Shown here in pieces: positions 44,181-56,904 of a stretch of 64,000 bases of DNA; the first letter of the stretch is position 1, and the number at the start of each line of letters is the position of its first letter. This DNA comes from Siphonodentalium dalli. Its lineage: Eukaryota; Mollusca; Scaphopoda; Gadilida; Siphonodentaliidae. The DNA lies in the NCBI GenBank assembly GCA_032622095.1, contig CP136061.1:190532369-190596368 (forward strand), given 5' to 3'. Under the pieces are notes generated by a model. That model was not told the origin of the DNA and ran no database searches. It was given only the letters and a program-made list of their open reading frames with translations. The position numbers and the translations under genes are program-made.

Positions 44181-44596
44181 GTGATTCCGTCACGCCCGTT
44201 GCGTGATTCCGTCACGGCGAACAAACCGAGTTAACTAGTAATATACGTAATATACACACAAGTGTGTGACAATGCGGCTTTTTTCTGCAAGTATAATGTA
44301 TCTACTTTACTAATTGGGAACTTTTTCCAGGTCAGCTTGGCCGAATGAGCAGGGTTCTTCAATAGTACGGACCTACCCTCATATTGATGGCACTTTTTTG
44401 GTGATTCCGTCACGGACACAATTTGACCCAGAGTGAGATGATACTTAAATACACATATAGTAATTGTATATAATCAAACAACTTACTATAGTATGTACAA
44501 TGTTTTTTATTTTAAGCGGTACCCTACTGGTCATAATTTTAGATTTTATAGGCCACAGAAAAGTGAAATTCCGTAAAATTTGGTGATTCCGTCACG
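44181..44596. repeat. Four dispersed copies of GTGATTCCGTCACG
   Basis: Exact 14-mers at 44181, 44203, 44401 and 44583. The motif is semi-palindromic (GTGA...TCAC). The spacings are 22, 198 and 182, so this is not a simple tandem repeat. Confidence 0.8.
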
Positions 44597-44860
44597 CTGG
44601 AATTCATGTACTGCATAACGCAGTACCAACAAGCGTTGGTATGGGTTATCTTAAGTACGTTTCTTCAAATGGGTTTGTGCCAATTATTTATTTAAAATAA
44701 TAAATCAATTTTCACACGCGTAGACACCACCATCGCAATAAAAAAATAGACGCACGAAATATGTATTTACTCGTGAAGTGTGTGTATTCATTTCAGTATT
44801 ATCATCTGAGTAGTCTCTTCATTGTGAACAAAAAATAAACTTATCTCTCCTATTTTCGAG

Positions 44861-47054
44861 GGTCACTATGAATACCGAACACAAGTCACAACCGAACATA
44901 ACCGAACACAACCGAAAACAAGTTAAAATAAGGGTTAAAAGACGGAAATATAAGAACTAAACTGTGTAGGTGTGTGTGTGTAGATGTAAGCTAGTGATAT
45001 GTGAAGTTTGATGCAATTTGGCCGATTAAAAGTTATGTTAATGAAAGTTTTATGTAATTTCACGCCGTTGCCGTTGGCGCATAAGACAGAGTTCGGCGAG
45101 ATGGCGGCTAACTATATGAATACCGAACACAAGTTCAAATAAGGCGTATATAAGGGAAATATATGAAATAAAGTTTATAATGATGTGTGTGTATATGTAA
45201 GTTAGTGATATGTGAAGTTTGATGCAATTTGGCCGATTACAAGTTTCGTTATTGGTAGGTTTATGTACAATATTAGCTGTCGGCACATAAACCAGAGTTC
45301 GGCGAAATGGCGGCTAACTATATGAATACCGAACACAAGTACGAATAAGGCGTATAAAAGGGAAATATATGAAATAAAAGTTTATTGTGATATGTTACTT
45401 ATGTGAAGAAGTTTGATGCAATTTGGGCGATTATAAATTGTGTTATTGACAGTTTTTATAATAATTTTACGCCGTGCATGCTTGTGTTCGGCATACCTTC
45501 ACCATTCACAGGATGTTACGAGTATTACGATAATTTGTTAACATTTTATGACTTTTGACTTTTAATGCAATTACAATTTCCATCACCAATTTTTACTTGT
45601 CCCGGTTTTTTGGCAATACCGATAACTGACCCACTTTTTATTGCAGACTTTAAGAGTGTTATCTGCTCATCGGTATGGCAGACGACAGATGGTGGCTTAA
45701 TGGGGTCAGTTGAAAATATATACTTACTTCCGACCGCCTTGTTCATCATGGCGATGAGATCATCGGCCGTATTTTTTCTATGCTCTTGCTCAGGTTTGAC
45801 TTTACGTTGTTGGTAGTAACGCTGAGTTCAACTGTATCCTCCGGACATAATTTGCCAACAACTCGCTTGATCTGCCTAGGTTTTTGACCATGTTTAATGT
45901 CATCGTCAATGAGAGCCTGCTGTTTTAATGAGAGACGTTGATATGGTGCCGATGTCGTTTTGGTGTTACCGTGCGCATTGCCTTCAGTTGGATAAAGGCC
46001 AATGTACTCAATAACAATATTGTTTATTCAACCATTTTGGTTTATATGAAACCTGTGAAAACTTGCTTGAATATCACTGTCAAAACATCCCTGAAATATT
46101 TTCGGTAAGCCAGAGTAATCCGCAATCGCACATCGGTAATTAATCAGCAACAAAGCCTCCACCACGCAGTGCCATATGTTCAGGAAAATTAATTATCACC
46201 TATCGCTGATGAACCAAACTTCACAAATCACCAACATACATCTACCTACATATCACTATATACTTTTCTCTTATATTTGTCTATCCCTTATTTCGACTTG
46301 TGTTCGGTATTCATAGAAATCCTCGCCGAACTCTCGCTTGCGTGCCGACTTCACATACCACTAACTTACATACACATCATTATAAACTTTATTTGATATA
46401 TTTCCCTTTTATACGCCTTATTTGAACTTGTGTTCGGTATTCATATAGTTAGCCGCCATTTCGTCAAACTCTGGTTTACGTGTCGACAGCTAATATTGTA
46501 TATAAACCTACCAATAACGAAACTTGTAATCGGCCAAATTGCATCAAACTTCACATATCACTAACTTACATATACACACACATCATTATAAACTTTATTT
46601 CATATATTTCCCTTATATACGCCTTATTTGAACTTGTGTTCGGTATTCATATAGTTAGCCGCCATTTCGCCGAACTCTGGTAAAGTCTGGTTTATACGTG
46701 CCGACAACTAATATTGTACATAAAACTTTCATTAACGTAACTTTTAATCGGCCAAATTGCATCAAACTTCACATATCACTAGCTTACATATACACACACA
46801 ATATAAACTTTATTTCATATATTTCCCTTATATACGCCTTATTTGAACTTGTGTTATTTGACTCTGTCTTATGCGCCGACTGCGTGAAATTACATAAAAC
46901 TTTCATTAACTTAACTTTTAATCGACCAAATTGCATCAAACTTCACATATCATTATAAACTTTATTTCATATATTTCCGTCTTTTAACCCTTATTTAAAC
47001 TTGTTTTCGGTTGTGTTCGGTTATGTTCGGTTGTGTTCGGTATTCATAGTGACC
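44861..47054. mobile_element. MULE-like foldback transposon (2.2 kb)
   Basis: Ends GGTCACTATGAATACCGAAC and its inverted copy. The arms (to about 45480 and from about 46230) consist of tandem units of roughly 200-220 bp, each with GAATACCGAACACAAG, GATATGTGAAGTTTGATGC and AATTTGGCCGATTA, in opposite orientation on the two sides. Flanks TATTTTCGA and GAATTTCGA agree at 7 of 9 positions, a plausible decayed 9-bp duplication as MULEs make. The centre holds a transposase fragment on the minus strand. ORFs in the arms repeat themselves and are artefacts. Confidence 0.8.
45546..46000 (-). pseudogene. MULE-like transposase fragment in the foldback
   Basis: Minus strand, first a segment with YQRLSLKQQALIDDDIK and RQIKRVVGKLCPED (possible DNA-binding region). 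After a frameshift come NTADDLIAMMNKAVGSK, PPSVVCHTDEQITLLKSA and GSVIGI, then divergence. NTADDLI, MNK-VGS and CHTDEQI-LLKS recur in the same order in the longer relative at 54068-54830. The catalytic part is missing, so this is a deletion derivative. Confidence 0.7.
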
Positions 47055-47239
47055 GAATTTCGAAGCATGCTCTCACTCACTGACTCAGTGTATGACAGTG
47101 CTGTTGAAAGGTTTACTATGCATACATAGGGTAGTGGAAGAAATTAGTAAACTTAATGAATTGTTTTAATTTAAACATACTTTTATTAAATATTCTAAAA
47201 ACAAAATATAACACAACATAACACATATAATAGTTTTAA

Positions 47240-49955
47240 TACAACACCTCACTAATAAAAAATTCCAACAACATACATGGAATATCGGACCACAATATCA
47301 TAGTCACCGACTGCCAGATAACACTGTATGCAAAACCACACAAACAACAAAAGAAACGCTTTGCCTACAAATGGGCTGACTGGATCAACCTATCATTAGA
47401 CCTTAGCCTTAGGTTCCTCTCCGAAAACAATTAGGACAATACCTGGAATCCCAAAATCAACACCATTTGGGAGACCTCCAGAGATGCTATACAGGGACTG
47501 ATAGACAAACATATACCATCGGCACCAAAGAGAAGAGACAACCACGTGACATGGCTAAAAAAAGCGTCTCATTCGGATACCGAAGAAAAAGGGGAGACTC
47601 TTCAAAAAAAGCAAAGAGGACCAACCAATGGGGAGAGTATAAGGCACAACAGAAAATCTATAGGCGGGAAATGAGAAGAGTAGAATGGACCCATGTAAAC
47701 AGAGTCATTGAAGAGGGGCTGGCGAATAAAAACACAAAGCCATTCTGGAATTATCTGAAATCCAGGAAGCGGGACATCGGGATAGCACCAATAAAACACC
47801 AAGTTAACCTCACAAATGACCCCCCTCACAAAAGCAGAACTCTTAAACAGCCAGTTTCGCTCAGTATTCACCAAGAAATCAACCACCATAAAACCTGGGT
47901 ATATCAGTCGAAGGTGTGGAAAAGCTGCTGTGGGACGTAAAACCCGGCAAAGCTAGCGTCACAGATGACCTACCAAATCAAATCCTTAAAAAATGTCCAT
48001 CACTCCATACATGACCTATATATTCCACAAATCCATCGCTACTGGAGACTTACCACAAGACTGGAGGGATGCCAACATTGCTCCGGTTTTTAAGAAGGGG
48101 GATGTCCACAAACCGAAAAAAGTATCGACCGATGTCTTTAACAATGGTATGCTGTAAAATAGTGGAGCTTATAATACGCCGTCACCTGCTGAACCACCTG
48201 GATAAACATGAAGTCCTGATCAAATTAAATCACGGATTCAGGTAAGGCTACTCATGTACATGTATACAGCCACTAACAACATCGGATGACCTACTCCAAT
48301 CCTTCAATAAAGACATCCAAACAGACATACTTGTAGCCATACTTAGTGCTGGGCGATATGACCATTTAATTTTTTTTTGACATCGTCAATAATATCATCT
48401 GAAATAAAAATATTGTAATACTGTCCCAAGTTGTAATATTCTTCGTGTAGGTTGAAACCCATCATATGGTCCCAACAAACAGGGAAGTTAGAGTATGTAC
48501 ATATATAATAGTCCCAAACTACCCGGAAACACGCAGTCGAAAAACAATTAAAACATCGGAGCACGTTCTTGTCAAGTTGGGTATGCTTCGTTGGAAACAT
48601 CAAAGCGCTTGCATCAGTTGGCTACATATTGCAAGATGATTGGTACGTCACACGCATGCCACTGGCACAATGACCTTTCAAATTGGTGCAGCTTGCTCTG
48701 TACTGGTGACTTGCTCTGTCAACCGTAACTGGTTGCTTGGAGATTGTGTCAATTTGTGCAGATTGCGAGTAAAATAATTTTGTGGACATGTGCCGTACGG
48801 AAAATGGCATTGATAGTGCTTCAACAAACGTCAATTTTACAAACTAATTGAACATGTCCAATGTCCAAATTTATTTTCCTCGGCTGAAAAAATGCCCACA
48901 CAAATTCATTTCACGTCGGCTTTTACCTCGGCACTGCCCATTGCCGACACTAATTCCCAGGGCTGCTGTATATGTACAATGAAGTCTCATGATGCCACCA
49001 ACTACCAATTCCCACTAATAAATAGTCTCACAAACAACCCATTCCTCACTAATAAATAAAATGGCAATTTGAAACCGAATGCTGTGCTTAATGTGTAGTA
49101 TTAAGCTCTATGGTCGAAGGAATATAAAAAATTATGCGATCTGAAAATGCACGTGGGCCTTGTTATATGATTATATCCCTTTGTTTCAACCCATATGCGG
49201 ATGCTTAACTCTCAATCACTGGTTCATGTTGCATGTCAGTAATAGGTGCATGCTATATACATGTACATGTAGCTACTCATCCTACTGCCCAGTTGATTCA
49301 GGAGTCCCCCAAGTCACAGTATTAGGACCAATCCTGTTCCTGATACATATAAATGACCTATCAAAGCATGTAAATTCCCAAGTGAGACTATTCGCAGATG
49401 ACTGCCTACTATATCGAAACATCACCTCACAGAAAGACCACCACACACTGCAAAAAGATCTAAAGGAGCTTGAAAACCACTAGGTTCATAAAGAACAATT
49501 ATAGTCGCCAAGGAACATCAGTCACCACCATGCTAGAGGAACTCGATCTATAACCTCTAGAGGAGCGATAAAGAGAACAGCGCCTCATCCAGTTTCACAA
49601 GATAGTTGAGGGGATGGTGTCAGCGCTAAACATAAATGACTACCTGACACCAAAGAAATCAGGCAGGAAGATCACAGCCAGAAAATTCGCAGACTGTGTG
49701 TCAACAAACATCGTCAAAAAAGAAGAATGTAAAAATGAAAGAGCTTTCGAGCCACTAGCTGTAACCAATTAAAACATTCTTTCTTGAACAAGACGATCCT
49801 GGACTGGAACCAACTGGAAGACCGGGTCGTGTGCAACAGTGATCCTGAGTTGTTCTTAAGGGCACTCCGCAACGATGGAATCACTGAACCTGAGGACACA
49901 GCAGAATCAGAGTCCTCAACGGAATCAACATCATCCTCCACCCAGTGTGCCTAAA
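47240..49955 (+). pseudogene. LINE remnant, interrupted
   Basis: Plus strand. The end of an endonuclease domain (GISDHNIIVTDCQ) is near 47280, the pre-RT connector up to 47940, then GDLPQDWRDANIAPVFKKGD (48039-48100) and a LLNHLDKHEVLI-NHGFR block to 48240. The RT resumes at 49290 with SGVPQVTVLGPILFLIHIND and LFADDCLLYR (catalytic FADD). It ends with ILDWNQLEDRVVCN and a Ser/Thr/Glu tail stopping at 49953. Stops and frameshifts abound. About 1 kb (48330-49285) separates the two RT halves. Confidence 0.8.
48330..49285. other. Sequence separating the two halves of the LINE RT
   Basis: No LINE similarity and no recognisable element ends. It is probably an insertion; the type is unknown. Confidence 0.4.
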
Positions 49956-49959
49956 ACCA

Positions 49960-50880
49960 GAATTGGTTCCTGCATTGCACCCACCCCAATACAGATGGTT
50001 TTTAAAGGGAAAATAGAAGAAAATTTTAATACGTAACTCGTATTTATGAATTCAAAACTGACAAAAATATTTTTGTGAAAAACTTGTGTCTGGAGAGAGT
50101 TTCAGTTTTTAGTGATTCATGAAGGTACATTAAAGACCAAGCATGATGATCATTGACATCAAGTTGATTGTAACTGCTTCAACATTTTGTTGGAAGATGG
50201 GTGATTACATGCTCCAAACAATCATTATAATATTCAAATGCATGGTTATGGACATCATTGAAATTATCTAGAAAGAAGTAAAACCACAACCGCGTGGTGG
50301 TTGACATTGAGAAAGTCATTATTTAGCTGTGTGTATTTCACATAGTTGTGTTGACATACATGTATTTAAATCAGATTGTACATGTATGACAACGGTGTCA
50401 CTCCAGTGTTGTGGATATGGAGACTTTGTTTCATGTCCCTTCGTCATGGATATTTAGATTTCTTACAAGAATTGTAATATCGAAGATGTTACCGTGATTT
50501 TCATAAGAATAATGTTCTTGAGATTGATGTAAACATATTGCATTCCAATCCTAATTAATACATGTAACATATATGAACATTTAACAAAAGTTTTGACAAT
50601 ATAGTATAGATAGGTGAATTGTAAAGGGGATTAAACAACAAGCCCATGGGCTTTTATTAAGTTTGCTCCCCAATGGTCTTGTGATTTGACATGCCCGCAT
50701 GTAAATATAATTGTCTATTCAGTCCAACTTTCCATAGTGTATGTAACTCATATATACATGTACAGCCCTATGAGATTCCATGTTATTTGGTATAAACTTG
50801 GGAGTACGTCTTACTATTTTTCGCTTAGTTTTAGATTCGCACACCCATGGGATGCGCTAAAAATAGTGCTGCGCGAATTT
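49960..50880. other. No gene seen
   Basis: AT-rich, short ORFs only; ends where LINE-like codons begin. Confidence 0.5.
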
Positions 50881-51805
50881 AAATACGAGTAAGGTAATTT
50901 TACAGTATCGATCGATTCAATGGGAATGAAACTGACTGAGTAAATAACACTAAATTTCTGGGAGTTGTTATTGATAGTCAGCTGAATTTGAAGAAACTTA
51001 TTCAAGTTCTTAAAGGAAAAATTGCCGAAGAGATAGGGATTGTATCTCATATACATAATGTTATTGAAGGCAAAACAATTTAGAATATATATCGAAGTTT
51101 AATACACAGGCCTTCTAAACAGTGATAATTGAGTGATAATATATATTTTAAAATTAATTAGTCCACTTACCCTACCTGTTGGGAGATGATCGATGCCATC
51201 TTAGTGAATATAGTAGTCGAAATGTAAAATCTAAAACGACGGATAACTCTAGAAGAGGGCATCCTATGACAATTTGGACAGCGGATTCGTATTTATCGTA
51301 ATTATAAGCACATGTTGGAGCATAATATAGTGGAAAAATGTAATATTTGATAATAACTGGTATACTGACTCCATAAGAGAGAGCGATGAGACTTATTGAA
51401 AGATGTGGCAGGAGAGAACATACAGGTCCAATATTCGAAAAGTATGGTTTTCTAAATGTCTTCAATATTTTTAAGATGAGTAATCTGCTATTTGCTTCTA
51501 AAGCAAAACAGGGTAATTAACCTAAATTTGTGAACTTATTTTGAATTGACAGATTTGAGACATGGTTATTTCATATGCCAAGTTGATAACATAGCTGTTC
51601 AATATCGTAGAACGTCAATGTGTTCAACAAGTCCTAGCATGTATGACACTATGCTTTTGAAAAAATTGCCAAAGAATATGAAAATAATCACAGAAATAAA
51701 ATGTTCAAAAAGGAATGTAAAATTTTCCTTTCTACTAATATTGATAATAAAGATAAAAAACAGGAGAATACATTCCAAATTATTGAAATTACTTGAAATA
51801 ATTTA
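50881..51805 (+). pseudogene. Second LINE ORF2 C-terminal remnant
   Basis: Reads NTKFLGVVIDSQLNLKKLI, KIAEEIGIVSHIHNVIEGK and YRSLIH. After a gap come RAMRLIERCGRREHTGPIF, EKYGFLNVFNIFKMSNLLFA and a tail VQYRRTSMCSTSPSMYDT, LKKLPKNMK. This is the thumb-to-C-terminus region of a CR1-type LINE. The YADD motif and everything upstream are absent or unreadable. Many stops. Confidence 0.75.
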
Positions 51806-52124
51806 ATTAGATAATTAATGGATAGGTTTTCTATCAGTACAGGCATTACTGCACATCATTGTAGTGCTGATACGGTTGACCTATTTTTGTAGCCGGTTAA
51901 CCGCGATGTGTAACCAGGTCATAACTGGATATCCGCTATTTTCAACCTATGACTTTACACTCAATATTTACACCATATATTGTATTCTCCTGTGCCGTCT
52001 TGACACTTATTTTGCACTGATAGACATTTAGAGTGCTGTGACTTCTCGACACTGTTTTATCTGATTTTATCTGAAAAAATTATCTGATATGTCATGAATA
52101 AACTAGAGAATTTATTATTTATTT
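51806..52124. other. No gene seen
   Basis: AT-rich; contains neither repeats nor ORFs of note. Confidence 0.5.
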
Positions 52125-53650
52125 TTAGCTCAACTTTACTTTGTAAAGTTTGAGCTATTGCCATGGCTTGGTATCTGTCTTGTGTGTGTGTGTGTGCGTG
52201 CGTGTGTGATTCGTCAACAATTTCCTTTAGCACAGGCTACAGGTCGTACCTTTGGTCGAACATTATGAAATTTGTCATGGATGTTGACATTGTCATGTAG
52301 ATGGGAACGAGTCATTTTGGGGTCATCCGGCAAAAAAAACATGGCCGCCAGCGGCCATCTTTGATTTAAAAATTCAATACATTTGCACGGGCTACAGGCC
52401 GGAGAGTTCGTCTGATCATCATGAAATTTGTCGTGGAAGTTATTATTGACATGTAGATGGGAACGAGTAATTTTGGGGACGTTCGGCCAAAAAACATGGC
52501 TGCCAGCAGCCATCTTGGATTTTACTCTTTGCATGACTAAATCCTTTGGCACGGGGCTACAGGTCGTACCTTTGGTTGGATCATCATGAAATTTGTCATG
52601 GATGTTAACATTGACATGTAGATGGGAACGAGTCATTTTGGGGTCATCCGGCTGAAAAACATGGCTGCCAGCAGCCATCTTGGATTTTACTCTTTGCATG
52701 ACTTAATCCTTTGGCACAGGCTACAGGTCGTACCTTTAATCGGATCATCATGAAATTTGTCATGGGTGTTGACAATGACATGTAGATGGGAACGAGTCAT
52801 TTTGGGGTCATTCGGCCAAAAAACATGGCCACCAGCAGCCATCTTGGATTTTACTCTTTGCATGACTAAATCTTTTGGCACAGGCTACAGGTTGTACCTT
52901 TGGTCAGATCATTATGAAATTTGTCATGGCTGTTGACATTGACATATAGATGGGAAACGAGTCATTTTGGGGTCATTCGGCAAAAAATAAATGGCAGCCA
53001 GTGGCCATCTTGGATTTCAAAATTCAATCCATTAGCACAGACAACAGGCCGGAGTGTTCGTCGGATCATCATGAAATTTGTCGTGGAAGTTAATATTGAC
53101 ATGTAGATGGGAACGAGTCATTTTGGGGTAATTCAGCCATAAAACATGGCCACCGGTAGCCATCTTGGATTTTACTCCTTGTATGACTAATTCCTTTGAC
53201 ACAGGCTACAGGTCGTACCTTTGGTCGGATCATCATGAAATTTGTCATGAATGTTAATATTGACATGTAGATGGGAACGAGTCATGTTGGGGTCAATCGG
53301 CCATAAATCATGGCTGCCAGCAGCCATCTTGGATTTTACTCTTTGCATGACTAAATCCTTTGGCCACTTCCTTCATCCGATCATCACCAAACTTCATATT
53401 AATCTTGATATTGATCTACTAGATGGAATCTATCAAATGTTTTTGAATTTCATTTGGAAAACATAGCCATCAGCAACCATCTTGGATTTTACTTTATATA
53501 TCTCTTCATGTTGATAATCTAGTATTACGGTACTTAGACCTTTCAACTTTCCGCATTCCTAATCGCTCAATTGACTGTAACACGTGGAATTTTTCCCTTT
53601 CCATGTTGAGCTACAGTGTCATTGATACTTTCATTTTATGATTCATGAAA
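52125..53650 (+). mobile_element. Element carrying the 165-bp repeat array, locus 2
   Basis: Begins with a perfect hairpin (GCTCAACTTTAC...GTAAAGTTTGAGC, 52129-52154) and a TG/CG-rich microsatellite (52180-52206). About seven units follow, marked by CATCTTGGATTT at 52511, 52676, 52840, 53006, 53161, 53325 and 53479; intervals 165, 164, 166, 155, 164, 154. The tail at 53600-53650 (ATGTTGAGCTACAGTGTCATTGA) has a relative at about 63555, after the third array, so the array and tail travel together. This resembles bivalve elements with internal tandem units of about 160 bp; no family name is claimed. Confidence 0.8.
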
Positions 53651-54060
53651 TTTGTATTTACCTTCCATGTGCTTGATTTATTCATGTAGTAAAATATTAA
53701 ATTGTGAGTCATGCAACATTTTGCTGTTGAAAGCAACTTTTTGACGTTTGCTAGGGTTTATTGATGTCCATCAGTCAAGATTTGTATTTTTGCACATGTT
53801 TCGGGCAGAAATGAAATTAGTCTTTTTAATCTACATGTAGTTGGTCAGCCATCATATTTGTCCATGTCTAATTTTTAAATTTCAAAGCTGTTGCATGTTT
53901 TGTCAAATCAAAGTCTCCACAACCATGCAAGACTCATTGTATATCTTCAACTATTTCAGAAAGTTTAAACTCGAGTTGTTTTCTAGTTTAATTCTATTAT
54001 TTAAACTTTCACAATTATTATAATATTGGTCCACAATTTAGAAATGGAAGAATTTTGCTC
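53651..54060. other. No gene seen
   Basis: AT-rich; short ORFs only. Confidence 0.5.
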
Positions 54061-54067
54061 ACGAGCA

Positions 54068-54830
54068 TCAAAAACTTAGTTTTAAACTTTCCATGAAATT
54101 AGATAGATATTTGTTTTTATAATTATTAGTCGTACTCAGATTTCTCATCAAGTTTTCCTTCAAATGATGAATGCACAAGGTATGTGTACACCAGGGAAAA
54201 CAAGTTGATATTGTGTCGACAGGGGTTGTTTTATCGTTGGTGCCGAATACAATGCTGTATGCAGGAATATCGACCAATTAACTGTAAAGGTAAGACAACA
54301 AGAAGCGATGGTATGCCTGAAAAGTACCATCCCAGTGTAGAAAAACTTGACCAAGCACAATAGGAACAAATACCGATGACTTTCTGATAAGATTCAGACT
54401 TTTGAAGCAAATTGTCGTTACATAGCAAGAACTGAGATTAAAAGGATGATCAATACCAATAACTGAACCACTCTTGATGACAGATTTCAAGAGTGATATC
54501 TGCTCATCTGTATGACAAATGATGGGAGGAGGTTTAAGATTGAAGCGTCCTTTTAAATCACTTCTCTGATGTGTAGGGGCTCCCAACTAATTTATTGATC
54601 ATGCCGATGAGGTCATCAGCAGTATTTATTCGATGTTTGTAGTTGGGTCATTTACATACTGCCTCTTAACAACAACAACAACAACAACATTATATTTATC
54701 AGGCTGAGGATCATGAGCTTTAAAAACATTTTTGACGACCTTTCCGCACAATCCACCCTTACTCCTTTCCAATTGACTTAACCCACCACATAGAGAGCCA
54801 TGAAACACTGATTGCAACTAACTGTCAAAA
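54068..54830 (-). pseudogene. MULE-like transposase pseudogene
   Basis: Minus strand. An N-terminal block HGSLCGGLSQLERSKGGLCG with FKAHDPQPDKYNVV precedes NTADDLIGMINKLVGS and PPPIICHTDEQISLLKS. The MULE-type core follows: GSVIGID-PFNLSSCYVTT, LGQVFLHWDGTFQAYH, FGTNDKTTPVDTIS, CFPWCTHTLCIHHLKENLMR. The last part (54586 to 54068) is one frame broken only by a stop at 54278-54280. Frameshifts and stops break the part before it. The order (D of GID, later FGTD-like, then C-H-LKEN) is that of MULE transposases. The third acidic residue would lie downstream and is not seen. Confidence 0.75.
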
Positions 54831-55286
54831 CACTTGAATATAATAGGTAAAATACAGCCATAAACAACAAAGCGTACATACCGGCTTGTGACCATATGGC
54901 AGATATTAATTATCCCGTATCAGCCGATAGACTAATCCACAGCAGAAGTGTGTGTTCGGCTTTTCGATGCCGAACACATACTAGTACATGTACATGATAT
55001 ACAAAACATCTAAGATAACATTTATTATTGACTCAAACTGCACCAAACTTTGTATAGCATTAGTTTGAACATGAATACATACTAGTTTGCCTATTAATGT
55101 TAATTGTTATATTTCCCAATATTTGAACTTGTGTTCGGCTTTTATGAGGACCGATATATTGTCATCTATGTATGCTAATTTTAACATTTTAAGGTATATC
55201 CATATTACCACCAACCCGACCGACCTATGAATAAGTGGTGATTGCAACCATTTTATTGCCTATTGATAAATAAAATAAAACATTAA
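54831..55286. other. Probable 5' flank of the MULE-like element
   Basis: TTTGAACTTGTGTTCGGCTTTTATGAGGACC at 55123-55153 resembles the end of the foldback at 44861-47054 (CTTGTGTTCGGTATTCATAGTGACC), with inner GTGTTCGGC copies near 54951 and 54966. It suggests one terminus of the element that carried the transposase pseudogene. The other end was not found. Confidence 0.45.
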
Positions 55287-55762
55287 AGGTACTCAATCCG
55301 ATCAGACGCTCCTAAATTATTATTTCTTTGGCTTTGGGGGTAAAAAATATTTGATTCGAGTCGAGGAACCCACCCATCAAAGCTCAGAGTGATTAGATGT
55401 CGATGTTTAAAATGTGCTGTTTCTATTGTTTGTTGCCCAATCTTTTCGAGGACCATGTGCTAAAAACGGACAAATTGCGGTTGTAAGATGGATACATGTA
55501 ACTCTAAAATCAAGTGTTTACTATTAACAATAATAACCACTTGATTTTAGAGTTATCCATCTTACAACCGCAATTTGTCCGTCTTTAGCACGTGGTCCTC
55601 GAAAAGATTGGGCCACAAACAATAGAAACAGCACATTTCAAACATCGATATCTAATCACTCTTGAGCATTGATGGGTGAGTTCCTCGACTCGAATCAAAT
55701 ATTTTTTACCCCCGAAGCCAAAGAAATAGTAATTTAGGAACGTCTGATCGGATTGAGTACCT
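55287..55762. mobile_element. TTAA-flanked near-perfect palindrome, copy 3 (Kolobok-like)
   Basis: TTAA at 55283-55286 and 55763-55766. Ends AGGTACTCAATCCGATC and its inverted copy. The whole 476 bp folds on itself around about 55516 with few mismatches, so it is a snap-back copy of the family seen asymmetrically at 14338 and 36902. The ORF on the minus strand is an artefact of the palindrome. Confidence 0.9.
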
Positions 55763-55766
55763 TTAA

Positions 55767-56900
55767 CTGTTTCCAATAACTCGACCGACCCATCGGAAAG
55801 TTGCAAAGACTACAATTTTTTGGGGGATGACCAGTGGATTTCATTTGAAATGAATATAATTTTCATGCTTTGTCAAAATATATTAATCCTTAGGAGGGTA
55901 GAATGATATTTATGTCATCATACGGTTGGCGGGTGGAACGACATTTGTGTTGTCAATAGTTTTATGATTGTGCCAAATGAGCCTACTAAATTAATAGATC
56001 TGTAGATATGTGTAGGCGGAGGTTTATAGTGTTATGTGTAGGCGGAGGTTTATAGTGTTAAAAGTTTGCACAATGTCGCTTTTAATAGCAGTTTTAAATT
56101 ACAACATGCATCATTTAGAAAGAAATAGCATGGTGTGTGAAGTTGTGTGTACATACTTCTTAATGACGTCATTATAAACTGTCAAAAATGGCCATGGCAT
56201 TTTTAAATAGTGCTGTATTGTATAGTATAATTGCAACGAGCAGCAGAAACTTTAATTTGCACCTATATAGAGTGCCCTTATGTTACTCAGTATAATTTTA
56301 ACATGCATTGTGTTATAATATATAGCTTACTATAACATAATATTTCTGGCTCCTATGCTCTGACATCATTGTCACCCTGTATTATGTTATATGAAATACC
56401 CATTGAGAGCCCCCTTATACATGTATATGATCAAGCGACAAGTATGTGTTCATTGCCACAGAGTCAAAGGCTGTGAAATCCATAGAACGGAAGATTACAT
56501 ACAATGTAGCAACCAATTGTCGATAGTTCACTCACGTAAAAGTACATGACAATTAAAATAATACATCTATTGCATGTATTAATAACTAAATTTCTGGAGT
56601 GGGGGGGGGGGGAGTGGAATGGAATACACACAATGACATGCAGAGCAGCAGAGTTGTGTTGAGTGTTATCGCTCTTTGAAATGTTTTGCAATCACAAATG
56701 TAGAAGCTCATGTCATTGTTATAAAACCAGTGGGTCTCTTATAACACATGTTGCAGATATAATTGGACTTAATATACCAGTGTTTTCAACTGATTTCAGC
56801 AGGGTGTAGAATAGCCCATTATAATATCGGATTTGAAAACTGAGAGAATAAATTGTGCTACATCACCAGATTTCACAAATGTGGCATTGATATTTTGCAG
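55767..56900. other. No gene seen
   Basis: Includes a 27-bp perfect tandem duplication (TGTGTAGGCGGAGGTTTATAGTGT..., about 56008-56061) and a G-run (56601-56613). No coding evidence. Confidence 0.5.
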
Positions 56901-56904
56901 TTAA

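Noticed and set aside
45050-46958. ORFs with a repeated NETCNRPNCIKLHISL segment
   Set aside because: They fall in the inverted tandem units of the foldback arms and occur on both strands at mirrored places.
52214-53466. Several ORFs with repeated KSKMAAGSHVF-type segments
   Set aside because: Translation of the 165-bp tandem array; the repeats follow the DNA period and frames break wherever a unit has an indel.
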